Positions 1-10,737 of a stretch of 64,000 nucleotides of DNA are shown here, piece by piece. Position numbers and translations under genes: made by a program. Where the stretch lies: assembly GCA_014905825.1 (NCBI GenBank), contig JACGCN010000006.1, positions 620,001 to 684,000 on the forward strand, written 5' to 3'. The first letter of the stretch is position 1. Every line of letters begins with the position of its first letter. The notes under the pieces are model-generated. The model was given only the letters and a program-made list of their open reading frames with translations, ran no database searches and had not been told where the DNA came from. This DNA comes from Lyophyllum atratum. Taxonomy: Eukaryota > Basidiomycota > Agaricomycetes > Agaricales > Lyophyllaceae.

Positions 1-1283
1 CATTCCAGTTTCTTGGGCAGCGTGAATCGCGTATGTCAACCTGATTACATACCTACTACTGGTATAAGTTCTTTCATATCCACGTCCAATATAACTTGAC
101 ACAATATTTCAGAGGACATCTTGCATGTCCGTATGAAGACTCTTGGAGTCGTTGAGTATTCTCTCTCTGTTCCGCAGCCAGGCGGGGCCTATGCCTGGCG
201 AATGTATGATGTCGGGGGAGCAGTACGAGCCTTATCTTCCCAAAGCTGAATCCAAGACTGATTTTTTGTTTTCTAGCGCAATCAGGTTTGTACCTCTTGA
301 TCGCGGATTATTTCAAGTGCTACATCACTTTCTTAGCGGCATGCTTGGATACCTTTCTTCGATGACGGTGAGCTTCAACTTGTATTCGCAAGGGTCCCGA
401 TCCTTACACCGTGAATTCCAGCGACGGCCATTCTATTCTTAGGTTTGTCACGCCATCTGTACCCTAAAGCCAACTAAATATGAAACCCATAATCAGCACC
501 AATCAGCGCTTTTGATCAGGTAAAAAGGTCCCTTGTAATCGTCGAGAAGCGCACTCACCTTGACACCAGCAACTGGAAGAGGACCCCAAAGTTAACCGAC
601 TCGAGGACTCCTTGCAACTCTTTGGCGCGATCTGCTCCAGTAAACTTCTAGAAAAAGCCACCTTGATCCTCTTCCTTAACAAGGTGTGAACTGACCGCAT
701 CTTCACTTCTTGTGCTTCCTTATCAGTGATCACATCTATCAGGTCGACTTGCTCAAGCAGAAGCTCCAAAACGGAAGGAAGGTCCGCAGATAGTACGTCC
801 CGGAATCCACGCCACCCCCTTGATCTGCGCACATGTCTCGACTTACCCATCACTCAATCATTCTATGTTAGCATTCCAAGCTTTGGGAGCCGACCGAACA
901 CGTATGAGGAAGCGTCAGAGTATTTCCGGGCGCACTTCTCCCAGGTGCATCGCAAAAAGGACAAGACGCATCGAGCGTTATTTGTGGTGCGTATTCAAAT
1001 CCTGGTGACTGGGGCCAGCCCAAGACTAGATGGCGTGCTTACGGCGTCTTTATTCCTAATATAGCACTTCACTTCAATGCTGGTGAGCATGCCTGTTTGC
1101 TATGTAAAACGTTCTACTAGTCTCTAACGTCTGAGATGGCAGGACACAAAACAAACCCACCTCGTCGTTGCCGATGGTAAGTCGGAATCGCTGTCAACTA
1201 TCCAAGTATTAAGCTGAGATTATCTGGCTTTAGTTGGCAACGCAATTGTTCGAAAGCATATCGAGGAGTTAGGTCTAGCTTAA
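1..1283 (+). CDS. Heterotrimeric G-protein alpha subunit, C-terminal half (5' end outside window)
   Basis: GTP-binding signalling subunit acting at the plasma membrane. Twelve exons give an uninterrupted 211-residue C-terminal part: 1-61, 113-222, 277-285, 337-367, 422-442, 497-519, 570-683, 743-792, 872-986, 1065-1082, 1143-1176 and 1234-1283. In order the translation shows DYIPTT (switch I side), DVGG (switch II), WIPFFDD, FLAPISAFDQ, EEDPKVNRLEDS, LILFLNKVDLL (NKxD, base recognition), a FRAHF helix and HFTSMLDTKQT (equivalent of the TCAT loop). It ends ELGLA. Odd points are a 9-nt exon (277-285), and the residue after DVGG, normally the catalytic Gln, which is Ala on this splice model. The amino-terminal P-loop and lipidation site lie upstream of the window. 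The frame is intact, so I read it as a functional atypical paralogue rather than a pseudogene. Confidence 0.88.
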
Positions 1284-1623
1284 ATTTCTACACTCATTGT
1301 TACATCAAGTGTATCTACGATCTTTATTGTGTCATTATGAAACTAGTGTAGGTTATATATTTATGTCTTATAAGACGTGACTGACGATGTAGAGTACTTC
1401 CCCGTTGTGCGAGGTGTGCACCCCGAACTAGAAGAGAGGAGAACATGACTCGAGGCTGCTACGAGCCCACATCGTCGATGACTGGACCCAGGCTCACTAC
1501 ACGGTGACATAAAGAGCGAACAGCCACACGCTACCAACTGGACATGAGAGGGTATGAACGTTTCAAGCATATAGTGCATTGTCTAAAAATTTACATGAAG
1601 ATCATCGAGAGTCCGTTACCCAA
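1284..1623. other. Convergent 3' intergenic region
   Basis: The 340 bp between the stop of the G-alpha gene (+) and the stop of the NKAP-like gene (-) presumably holds both 3' UTRs. No convincing ORF, repeat or RNA gene is visible. Confidence 0.6.
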
Positions 1624-3090
1624 TCACTGTGGCTTGGGTTCAGGAACTCCCTTCAACCGTTCGCTCACCAGCTCGTTGAACTCCTCCCTCAAGATAGTCT
1701 CCCTCCGCTCCCTCTCCTCCTTTTGCAGTTTGAGGATACCCCGCTTCTCCTCCGCACTGATGACCTGGTTCTCCTTTCTCATACGGACAGCGTTCATCCT
1801 GCGATGGCGACTTCCGCTCATAACGTACCCAACATCCTCATACTTTGCGATCTCATCCGACGTCAAGCCAATCTCACCACGACGAGGAATACGCGATTCT
1901 GTTCCGTCCTGGAGGAAAGCCGCCATGGCACTTCCTTCACCACGGAGTAGTGCGCCTCCATACGAGCGTTCGTCGACACGGCGAGCGTTGACCTTCATAA
2001 GCGGTTGAGGGCCGACATCGTCGCTGTCCGAATCCTCGCCATACATGTGGGAGTCCTCGGGAGGTGCCTCAGCTGCTTTCTTGGCTTCGCTGTGAAGGGG
2101 CACAGGAGGAGGAGCCATGGGAGCCTTGACGACCCACTCCTCTCTCTCAGACTCCGAGTGACGGGACGGACTGCGCTTGGAGCGACTTCTGCTTCTGGAT
2201 CGAGTTTTGCTTTTGGTTCCAGAGGGCCGAGTCTCCCGCCTCCTCTTATCGTCCTCACTGTCATCGTCGTAGCTTTTTCGTCGGCTTCTGCTTCTCGACC
2301 TGGACCGATGTCGTCGCCTTTCACTTCCTCTCTCCCTTTTGGACCGCTTCTTCTCCTTGCGTTCTCTTCTACGCCTGTCTTCTTCAGAGTCCGTGTCGCT
2401 AGTTGATGGAGACCTCGCTCTCTTCGACTTTTTACTGGATTTTGAACGTTTCGGGGATCTAAGTGGTTGCATGATTAGTTTATAAGCTCGCATGTTGTAC
2501 TTAGGAAATGAACGCACAAGCCTCGGGCAGGTGCTTTTGGAGACGAAGGCCAGACGTTGACCACCTGGTTTTCGCGCTGTAATCTGCGACTGCGGTAATG
2601 TTATTGACGTTTCGTCGAGAAAGTGGTGAATATAGTACCTTTCAACGAAGTCGCTACCGCCTGGGGCCCCACCACCATAAGAACCACCAGCCTGGGGTGG
2701 TCTATCCCGGCCAGACTGCCGGTTGGGGTACATATTTTGCAGTTGCCTCCACGGGGCTTCGCCCTCAGGTTCCGGAGGAGCTGGCCTTCGGTAGTCGTCA
2801 TATTTTGGACTAGCTCTCCGCCTTTCGTTGGGTCCGTCACGGTCGCTGTCCTTCCTGGAATCCCTATCACGTCCCGTATCACGCCTATCATGCCTGTCCT
2901 CGTCATGGGGCCTATCCCTCCCTGCCTCTTTATCTCTGTCCCCGCCCCTTCTGCGTTCCCGACTTCGACTGCGATCAGGGGTGGGACTACGACGCCTGCG
3001 TGCCGGAGATGGCGCCCGACGGCGAGAGGTTTCTGGTTTCCCTCCTGTTTGAGGTATTAAGGCCATTCGGGATGGATGAATGGTCGCCAT
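1624..3090 (-). CDS. NKAP-like nuclear RS-rich protein
   Basis: Three exons (3090-2639, 2583-2518, 2458-1624) give 450 residues. The N-terminal half is rich in Arg-Ser/Arg-Asp dipeptides. A conserved NKAP-type stretch follows across the two introns (DFVERLQRE, then VWPSSPKAPARG), then a second RS/Lys-rich region and the C-terminal SynMuv/NKAP domain with IPRRGEIGL, SDEIAKYEDVGYVMSGSRH and MRKENQVISAEEKR, ending in a charged helix. NKAP proteins bind RNA and associate with the spliceosome and transcription regulators in the nucleus. Reading through the two introns without splicing keeps an open frame, but it breaks the conserved VWPSSP segment, so the spliced form is preferred. The start at 3090 is the first ATG; a Met nine codons on is an alternative. 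Confidence 0.88.
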   Translation of the reverse strand: MATIHPSRMALIPQTGGKPETSRRRAPSPARRRRSPTPDRSRSRERRRGGDRDKEAGRDRPHDEDRHDRRDTGRDRDSRKDSDRDGPNERRRASPKYDDYRRPAPPEPEGEAPWRQLQNMYPNRQSGRDRPPQAGGSYGGGAPGGSDFVERYYIHHFLDETSITLPQSQITARKPGGQRLAFVSKSTCPRLVRSFPKYNMRAYKLIMQPLRSPKRSKSSKKSKRARSPSTSDTDSEEDRRRRERKEKKRSKRERGSERRRHRSRSRSRSRRKSYDDDSEDDKRRRETRPSGTKSKTRSRSRSRSKRSPSRHSESEREEWVVKAPMAPPPVPLHSEAKKAAEAPPEDSHMYGEDSDSDDVGPQPLMKVNARRVDERSYGGALLRGEGSAMAAFLQDGTESRIPRRGEIGLTSDEIAKYEDVGYVMSGSRHRRMNAVRMRKENQVISAEEKRGILKLQKEERERRETILREEFNELVSERLKGVPEPKPQ

Positions 3091-3544
3091 TTCAAGTGGA
3101 ATCTAGGATGGAGTGTAAGGTAGAGGACGTTTGAAATGATCCTACTATACTGGTGGGTGGGAAGAAAGGAAATGACTTAGCAATTACTAAGCCCGCTTTA
3201 GTCTCAATTGTTAAACCTTCGGTGGAACGTGGTTTGTCCCGGGCCGTTTCGCTCACACTGGCAAGAATACAAGACACAGCACCCACAGGACTAGCCATAA
3301 ACCTTGTTGATGTCGATTTCCGCTACGACCTGACCGGTGACCTCCCGTTTCATGATCGACCTTCTAACCAGAATTGGTCACAGATAAGCGAAGGGTCTTG
3401 AAGCACCTAGTGAATTTCCAGTCGTTCCCAGTGCCCCGAGAGATCCAACCGTACGTTGCTCATGGTCCTTCTTCTGCGAGGCATACAAGTACTGTGGATG
3501 AGGCGGTTGGTGCAGTGGACGCCCGATATCACTTCGCTTTGCAG
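3091..3544. other. Intergenic, upstream of NKAP gene
   Basis: This stretch lies upstream of the NKAP-like start. Short ORFs on both strands lack family motifs and codon-like composition, and I see no gene. Confidence 0.5.
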
Positions 3545-3785
3545 GTGCCGCTAGAGGCTGCTCATCCGGACTTCTCTTGTACTTTCTATACCCGCCTTCT
3601 CGCAGATCGGCAGCCTGTACTTCAAGGCGGACGTCAGTCCTGTATTGCAAGCCCGACCATTATTCGCAGATCCCGAAAGTGAAGTCGGTGACGCCGACCA
3701 CACCTCCCAGAAAGCCGTATCGGTCCTATTGCTGACCGTCAATGGTGGAGCCCTCCGTTCTGCAAGGAAACGTAAAATCATCTTC
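3545..3785 (+). pseudogene. Relic of an AIM9-like phosphotransferase gene
   Basis: About 200 bp align clearly with the middle of the intact phosphotransferase gene at 10863-12738 (matching part near 11,540-11,760). The readable frame gives QIGSLYFKADVSP, LQARPLFADPESEV and DADHTSQK, the segment between the two lobes of that family. Homology fades on both sides, no HxDL catalytic loop follows, and the frame changes where the parent has YRIGP. It is therefore a decayed, truncated copy. It lies 8 kb from the intact gene. Confidence 0.72.
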
Positions 3786-4576
3786 AACCGAGACACTTGG
3801 AAAGGCTTTCACATTGCCGACACTACAGAGGAATGCATGTCATGCATAGATCTATCCTGCTGGTCCTGGGAAGGAGGGCACATATAATCTTGTCCGTGAT
3901 GAATGTACTTGTGCTGGAGGCTTCGACTGTTTAAAGCAGGGTACATGGCCTGTTTGACCAGCCCTTGGCGTATGACTATAACTTTTGCTAACACTGCGAT
4001 TCCAGAAGACAATGCGACGGGTCCGGTAAATCTTGGGAAAATCCGAAGCATGGTCTAATTGCCAAGACATTTCCGAGGGACAACACGATGAAGTAAAAGC
4101 GGCAATGGACACGAGCCTTGGTTGAACTCGCAGCGCCAGAGCTTGTCCTGAAGTCTCTTACTAGGAGTGCCTCGCCATTGGCCAAGGCGAGCCTGTCGAC
4201 AGTTTGAGGCGTGAGCTAATCTGTATAGATTGTGATGCTCGCTCGGAAGTGTGTTCTGGGCTGCACGACTCCCGGCAGCGCCTGAGGTTGGCACGTCAGG
4301 CCCCTAGTGCAAAAGCGACCATTCAAGGTCTTGGTCCGCGTTACTAGGTGGCACGTCGGGGAGGGTCGCAGTTCTTTCCGTGAGAGAGATAATCTACAAA
4401 GGAAGGTTCGATATCAGTCCTGGTACGTTGAGGATCTCAATGCCGATATAGCCACAAGGCGGATATAGCCACAAGGCGATCAGATGTAGATTCGTAGCAG
4501 TGTCGTGCCCCAGGAGCGTCGTACATGGGATACATAAGTAGCAGGGATAAATTATGCAGCTCGGTTGATCCTGTCC
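3786..4576. other. Intergenic, no gene seen
   Basis: This lies between the phosphotransferase relic and the FKBP stop. It includes a small direct repeat (ggatatagccacaaggcg-like, near 4445-4480). No supported coding sequence. Confidence 0.5.
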
Positions 4577-5237
4577 TCAAAGCTCTTCGCGGTCACCCTT
4601 GGCCTTCTCCAAGCTGACGAGTTCGACATCGAAGACGAGAGTAGCATGGGGAGGGATCACGCCACCAGCGCCTCGAGAGCCTAGTAAATCAATATTCAGA
4701 GACGTATTGAGTTATGTAAGATCTCAGCGACGAACCGTATGCCATGTTGGGGGGGATGGTGAGGGTACGTTTCTCGTCGACACACATGCCAACCAGACCC
4801 TCATCCCAGCCACGGATAACTTGACCAATACCAACTGCAAAAGATAGAATTGTGTAAGCTCGGAGAGAAACCGCGGTATTACTTCGGGTGCATACGTGTA
4901 AGCGGGAGAGGCGAGTTGCGGTCGTGGCTAGGAGACACGGGGTAAACAAAGGTAGTAGTAAGAGGATTGAATGATTACGAACCTGGAGTCAAACTTCTGT
5001 CCGTTGGCAAAGAGAGTGCCAGTCTATAGGACGTATTAGTCAATATGGGCATTCCGCGAAAGTTCTAGTACCCACGTAGTGAACCATGATCGAGTCGCCT
5101 TTGGCGGCAGTCACAATGCACTCCTCAGGCTTGAACGTTGTTTCAATCACGAGTTCCGTAGGCTCCTCCTTGGCCTCTTCAGCAGCAAAGACAGCAGCGG
5201 CAAGGAAGAGAGACGGGAGCCAGTTCAAGAGCTTCAT
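4577..5237 (-). CDS. FKBP-type peptidyl-prolyl isomerase, ER lumenal (FKBP2/Fpr2-like)
   Basis: Five exons (5237-5076, 5023-4983, 4927-4896, 4834-4736, 4680-4577) give 145 residues. The protein begins with a hydrophobic signal peptide ([18 protein letters not shown]), followed by one FKBP domain: [48 protein letters not shown] and [10 protein letters not shown]. It ends in REEL, a KDEL/HDEL-type ER retrieval signal. Proteins of this class catalyse prolyl cis-trans isomerisation of secretory proteins in the ER. The start at 5237 is chosen because it places the signal peptide at the N-terminus; an upstream in-frame extension to 5327 would bury it. The gene is divergent from eL39. Confidence 0.93.
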
Positions 5238-5481
5238 GTTAGTAAGTGGAGGAGAGGAGCTGTATCGCGGCGATATTGAAATTGGCAGCAATTCCACGGT
5301 CCGCGTTCTTCGACGTGTCACTCCCACGGTCCAGCCCCAGACCCCTTCTCACGAGGTCGGCCGGCAACAGCCGGCAACGCCCGAGATGCTGAAACAAGCA
5401 ACAGCAACTATACAGTTAGCGCCACCTGTGTAACCTTATTTTTCTATCCGTCCGACACCACCACACCGCCCGCCGACGACG
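5238..5481. promoter_or_regulatory. Divergent promoter region of FKBP (-) and eL39 (+)
   Basis: The two divergent start codons are 244 bp apart, so both promoters and 5' UTRs must lie here. No TATA box stands out. Confidence 0.6.
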
Positions 5482-5824
5482 ATGGTACGCCCCAACGCTC
5501 CCCGCGATGTATGTAGAAGAGTGCTAAATGCTGTTTATCATGATTAGCCTTCCCAAAAAAGCTTCCGCACCAAAAGAATTCTGGCCAAGGCAGGACGGCA
5601 AAACAGGTGCGTCCTCAAACCTCCTCGATTGAGAAGATCCAGGAAACTGACGATTGACATCCATCTAGGCCGATCCCCCAGTGGTTCCGCCTGAAGACGG
5701 ACACAAAGATCCAAGTTTGTGGCTTTGATTTGAGGTGCACGATTCGGGTTAGCTGATTATATGCGTGCCATCACAGTACAACGCCAAGCGCCGTCACTGG
5801 AGAAGGACCAAGTTGAACATCTAA
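5482..5824 (+). CDS. RPL39: 60S ribosomal protein eL39
   Basis: Four exons (5482-5484, 5548-5606, 5669-5714, 5777-5824) give 51 residues, exactly the family length. The sequence contains PSQKSFRTKRILAKAGRQN, RPIPQWFRLKTDTKIQ and YNAKRRHWRRTKLNI, matching eL39 along its whole length. This small basic protein lines the peptide exit tunnel of the large subunit. The first exon is only the ATG codon; a 63 bp intron starts directly after it. The ORF track misses the gene because every exon is short. Confidence 0.95.
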
Positions 5825-7117
5825 ACAATGACCTATTGGCAGAGGAGGCCCGGGAGAGGAAGAGGTGTAGATCGAGTCGTCGCAGCAGCTGGCATCCATG
5901 TTTTCATCCAGATATCTATGACACGCACATGAATATGGTTTTGCAGCGTTGGACCGTCGGTGTTCTGAGACGATTGCCTTTCGGGATGCTTTGCTCGGCG
6001 GAGGTGTTTTGAGAATCGGGTCGCCTTTATGGTATCTCACAGTGCGCTTTTCTCCAAATAGAATGTCACCGTTATCTCAACACAATTGTCCATCAAATGG
6101 CGCATCTAAGCATCCTATCCTGGTAGGCTTATGTGCAATACCTCCCAGACCTCCAGCTCCGAAATTACGCCTTCAACCTTTCTACAGTGTGCAACCCTGG
6201 TATATTTTCTTCTCTCAAGCAGGCATAGGGTTGTATATGCAGTCCCCGAAGTACTGACTGCAGTTGCCACGCAAAAGGCGACATCGGCTTGAATTCACTT
6301 CCTCCCTAAACCTTCCAATCACCGACCTGGTATCACTCAGCGAAAGTCGCGGAAATGCGACATCGCAAGCCTTCATTCGTCTTCTTCAGTTTCCCGCAAT
6401 TCCCTCTCATTTAGCGCTCTTCACTTTACTCCAAGCTGTATCTTGCCTCTGTGAGCGGAACTGCAAGCCAGCGATCCCGAGTTCAGATACATCAGTAATA
6501 GACATCGGAAGAGACCACAATGGCGGAATCGCGAACATATCGAAGTCCGCATGCGCCACATAGGTATCAGCTCTGAGGAGAAACCTGAAAGAGATGATTT
6601 GAATACAGTACATGTTCTAACCAGGCTCGATAGTGTCCACAGAAACTCATATTAGAAGCAATCGCAAACGATAAACTGAACTTCGGGGACATCCAGGCAG
6701 TCAAGTATACATGAGATTCAACTTGAACAGCTCATTCGGAGATCATCGATCAACGATAAGGCCTGAGGAAACGAGAGAACATCAGCGAGGAATTGCAGCC
6801 CAAGGCCTTGAAACCCGATGGAAAGGACAACTTCAGAATCAAGTTGGGAGAAAACCATGGTTCGGCTGCTGTTGGATCATGACAATGAGTCTGACATCTA
6901 GAATCTCAGTGATCACGTGATACTGCCGGGCCCTTGCCACGACAAAAGTCTCCAGCTTCGCGTGTGTTCCGTGAACTGTACCTGGTCTCGTCATCATCCC
7001 TCTGGGTCCCCCAATTTGCTCCTCGGTGGATACACTGAGCTCCAGAAGCCTGGACCTCTGCAAACCACACCAAACGGCTTGCTAATATCTGAATAGTCGG
7101 ACGAATCCCAACGCAAA
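5825..7117. other. Long intergenic region, no gene seen
   Basis: 1.3 kb between eL39 and GET1. Several ORFs of 60-100 codons exist on both strands, but none shows a recognisable motif, a sensible exon structure or repeat similarity to other parts of the window. It probably contains the eL39 3' UTR and the GET1 promoter. Confidence 0.5.
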
Positions 7118-7975
7118 ATGTCTCTTATATTGACTATCTTTGCCCTTGTCTTTGTGACGCAGCTTATTTCTTGGATCGGGCAGTCAGTGCTGCTGGAGCT
7201 CGTACGTTTATTCTTGTGCCCCAATGTATATTGCTGTGAATAAGGCACGGTATGCTGATGCGATGCGGTCACTGTAGGTGTATGCCCTCTATCTACGGGT
7301 GTTCCATTCGTCCACCGATGCGAAGATACGGGCGTTGAAGAAGGAGGTGTTAGCCACGAAGGCCGAGCTGCTGAAGACGAGTGCGCAGGACCAGTTTGCG
7401 AAGTGGGCGAAGCTACGGAGGAGCGTGGATAAAGGGCTGGCGGAACTGGAGAAACTCAGTGCGTCACTGACCTCGCATCTGTTCTAGATGTAACAACTGA
7501 TCTTGTGTGCCTTCCTTCTAGATAGCGAGGTCGCCTCGACTAAAGCTGCCTTCTCAATGAAGTTTAACACCGCTATTTGGCTATTGACGACTGGCGTGCA
7601 GTTCGTCGTGGGGTGGTGGTACAGAAAAGCAGCCGTGTTTTACCTCCCTCCGGGGTGGTTTGGGCCCTTGGAATGGTGGCTGTCGTTCCCATTTGCTCCT
7701 GCCGGTCAGTGGAAACATATGGTCCAGATATGGCGAGTACGACTTACCCATGCGTTTTACAGGCTCTGTGAGCGTGGGCGTGTGGCAAATGGCGTGTAAG
7801 AGAGTAATCAAGATTGGCGAGCGCGTCGTTAAAGACCTGGCAGGTCTGTACCTTGCATTGCTGTCTTTGATGTTACCCTCGTCTAATATTTTTCTTGTTG
7901 CTTGCAGCCTCTTCGCATTCGATTACTGAGCCAGAGATTCAGGTGGATGCACCTTCTGAGAAGAAGAACTCCTAA
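7118..7975 (+). CDS. GET1: GET1, tail-anchored protein insertion receptor subunit
   Basis: Five exons (7118-7201, 7278-7458, 7522-7704, 7763-7843, 7908-7975) give 198 residues, the usual Get1/WRB size. The order is an N-terminal membrane segment ([18 protein letters not shown]), a charged coiled coil in exon 2 ([16 protein letters not shown] ... [18 protein letters not shown]), a second membrane segment ([18 protein letters not shown]), [20 protein letters not shown], and a third hydrophobic segment ([11 protein letters not shown]). The coiled coil is where Get3, carrying tail-anchored clients, binds; the protein sits in the ER membrane with Get2. The start is the ATG that opens the first membrane segment. 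Confidence 0.92.
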
Positions 7976-8474
7976 ATTATAGATCGATGAGTGTGGCTGT
8001 CCTGTATGTATTGCGACAATATAGGTTGTTTGTTGATAGTATACCCGGCGGAACGGGATGCTCGAAGAACGGGCTACCGTCAGTCTACGGCTTTCATGCC
8101 GAAAGACCCCGCCTATCCGTCGACCGTCAGGAACACGGACACGTACGAACCCCTACAAGTCTTATATATATCCTTTAGGTGAGATATCACGGATGCAGAG
8201 TAATTATCAGGTGGGATGTGGGTGACCCTAGACGGATCTTGGAGAATGGGGGTGAACGTCGTTAGACGGTCGATGCAACGTCGGACTCTACGATGGGTGC
8301 AGGGTTCAACAATACAGACAATAGCATGCACGGCAGCCTCCTACGATAACAGCAAACTAATGTCCATGGACTTGTAGGAGGTGGAAGACACGGAACATGT
8401 GATATGTTCCGGACGTGACGTCGACCCGCTTCGGGTTTCGGATGCGGACGCGGAGAGCCGACCCAAATTGGAAC
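7976..8474. other. Intergenic between GET1 and malate synthase
   Basis: This contains the GET1 3' flank and the upstream region of malate synthase. A short inverted motif CCCG-ctt-CGGG lies near 8428-8440 within a GC-rich stretch and could be a zinc-cluster-type binding site, but that is speculative. No gene seen. Confidence 0.45.
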
Positions 8475-8484
8475 ACTATATAAC
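8475..8484 (+). promoter_or_regulatory. TATA-like box of malate synthase
   Basis: ctatataact lies about 40-50 bp upstream of the malate synthase ATG. A TATA element fits a strongly regulated carbon-metabolism gene. The position leaves a short 5' UTR. Confidence 0.5.
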
Positions 8485-8524
8485 TTGACCAAGACTATGA
8501 TTCATCCTCTCCAACTCACCCGCA

Positions 8525-10433
8525 ATGGTCCAAGGCGTAAAGATCCACTCTAAGGTTGCCCAACCGGCCCAGGCCGAACTATTCACCGACGGCGCCCTCG
8601 AATTCCTCGCCGCTCTCCACCGAACTTTCGAGTCCACTAGACAGTCTCTCCTCGTCGCCCGCGAAGAAGCCCAACGCAGGTTCGATGCAGGCGCTCCCCT
8701 CGATTTCCCGCCCGAGACTGCTCACATTCGTGCGGCACCATCCTGGCACTGTGCACCACCCGCACCAGGCTTGGAGGACCGACGCATCGAAATCACTGGC
8801 CCCACCGACCGCAAAATGGTTATCAATGCCTTGAACAGTGGAGCTAAGACATTTATGGCTGACTTCGAGGGTGAGAATTATGTCACTGAACTCGCTGGGC
8901 TTTGACCAAAGCTGTCGCGTTACAGATTCGAACTCGCCCACCTTCAGCAACATGATGAACGGCCAGGTCAACCTGCGCGACGCAATCCGCCGCAAGATTG
9001 TCTTCGAGTCCGGTGGCAAGCAGTACAAACTCGTTGACAAACCGGCCGTTCTCATTGTGCGGTATGTACTCGTCTCTTTGTGATTGCCGGATCCTGACTT
9101 ACTTCACGCAGTCCCCGGGGCTGGCATCTCGACGAAATCCGTGTCACCATCGACAACGTGCCCATTTCCGCCTCCATCTTCGACTTTGCTCTTTATTTCT
9201 ACCACAATGCGAAAGAACTCGTCAAGATTGGACTAGGACCGTACTTCTATCTTCCCAAGATGGAACACTATCTGGAGGCGCGTCTCTGGAATGATATCTT
9301 CGTCTTCTCCCAATCATACATCGGCATGCCCAACAACATTATCCGCGCCACCGTTCTCATCGAGACCCTTCCGGCCGCGTTCCACATGGAAGAAATCCTC
9401 TTCGAGCTGAGGAATCACTCGTCAGGCCTCAACTGTGGCCGGTATGTTCTTCATTCATACGATGGTGTGGAAAAAACAGCCCATTTCTGACGAGCGCCTA
9501 TTTATAGATGGGATTACATCTTCAGTTTTATCAAGAAGCGCAGAGCTGACCGAAGCGCGGTCCTTCCTGACAGGAAGGATGTCACGATGACCGTCGGCTT
9601 CATGGACGCATACGTCAGACTTCTCATCCAGACCTGCCATAAGTATGTCACCGGGTCTACCTAGCTCCGGACACTCCCACTCATATTTTTGTTTGCTAAG
9701 ACGGAAGGTAGCAGCCATGGGTGGCATGTCAGCACAAATTCCTATCAAGGACGATCCCAAGGGCAATGAAATCGCCATGGAGAAGGTCAGGGCGGACAAG
9801 CTCCGTGAGGTCAAAGCCGGACACGACGGAACCTGGATCGCGCACCCGCTCATCAATGAGATCGCGCGCAAAATCTTCGACGAGAACATGCTCGGCCCCA
9901 ACCAGGTGAGTCTCACATGAATATACGTCACGCTCCGCCTTTCCACTAACGTCAACCCGTAGTATCACGTTCTGCGCGAGGACGTCAGGGTCACCGCCGC
10001 GGATCTCTTGAACACGAGTGTGCCGGGCAAGGTCACCGAGGAGGGCGTTCGCGAGAACATCTCGACGTCGCTTGCGTACACGTCCGCCTGGATGGGCGGC
10101 AACGGCTGCATCCCCCTCAATTTCCTTATGGAAGATGCCGCGACGGCCGAGATCACGCGCGTGCAGCTCTGGCAGTGGGTACACTACAAAGTGCGCCTCG
10201 ACAACGGCGACCCCATCACGCTCGAATACATCGATGCGTTGGTGAAGGAGCTCGCGCCGGGTATCAAGAAGCTGGCGCCTGGTGTAAAGGACGAACATGT
10301 GAAGGTGGCGTCTGAGTACCTGAAGAGTCAGGTGAGGAAGCAATGGCCCAGCGAGTTCTTGACCAGCGACTTGATGCCGTATTTGGCGATTGCGGATGGG
10401 GTGGAGGCGGCATGGCAGAAGGCGGCGTTGTGA
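8525..10433 (+). CDS. Malate synthase (glyoxylate cycle)
   Basis: Six exons (8525-8870, 8926-9061, 9112-9441, 9508-9642, 9701-9905, 9963-10433) give 540 residues, typical for the A-type enzyme. It condenses glyoxylate with acetyl-CoA to malate, allowing growth on C2 compounds and fatty acids. Visible markers are [24 protein letters not shown] (substrate-binding Arg region), [36 protein letters not shown] and the family signature [17 protein letters not shown]. Further on come DGTWIAHP and [15 protein letters not shown]. The C-terminus is KAAL, not the peroxisomal SKL usually expected. The 3' flank right after the stop is duplicated at 17.65 kb. Confidence 0.96.
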
Positions 10434-10590
10434 TTCGTCTGATGCGTACATCGTACTGTTCTAGCCGTTCGAGGTTGTTGTTCCCGAAGATTAGGACCCT
10501 TCAAATCATGAATCATGTGTATTATAGCTGTTTTACAGAGCCTTTAGCCACGCAATCGGATTAGAAAATACTTTACAGTCAACCCGTACC
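10433..10590 (+). repeat. Copy 1 of tract shared with the small secreted gene
   Basis: This begins at the malate synthase stop codon and matches about 17,645-17,787 with only scattered differences (for example gaggttgttgttcc and aatcatgaatcatgtgtatt in both). In the 17.6 kb copy the tract includes the last coding exon of a small secreted protein. Here the same frame is broken by two stop codons. Its last about 48 bp (ttagccacgcaatcg...) recur once more at about 10,687-10,737. Confidence 0.75.
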
Positions 10591-10686
10591 CAAATGATGT
10601 TTTCGGAGAACTCGAGGAACGAGGGTGACGCACCCCCTTTGCTGCCCACCACCACAGGAAAGCTCACTCAACACGCGGAATCGTCC

Positions 10687-10737
10687 ACTAAGATTTTAGC
10701 CACGCAATCGAATCAGAAAATACGTTACAGTCGACCC
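10687..10737 (+). repeat. Second partial copy of the 3'-flank tract
   Basis: ttagccacgcaatcg, then cagaaaatac and ttacagtc, repeat the 10,545-10,590 sequence in direct orientation about 145 bp downstream, with a few mismatches. Confidence 0.65.

Noticed and set aside
143..1064. Several ORFs of 60-116 codons on both strands across the first kilobase
   Set aside because: They are exon fragments or shadows of the spliced G-alpha gene; the spliced frame explains the sequence better.
5949..6563. Possible gene between eL39 and GET1
   Set aside because: ORFs of about 100 codons on the plus strand have no recognisable motif and no consistent splice partners.
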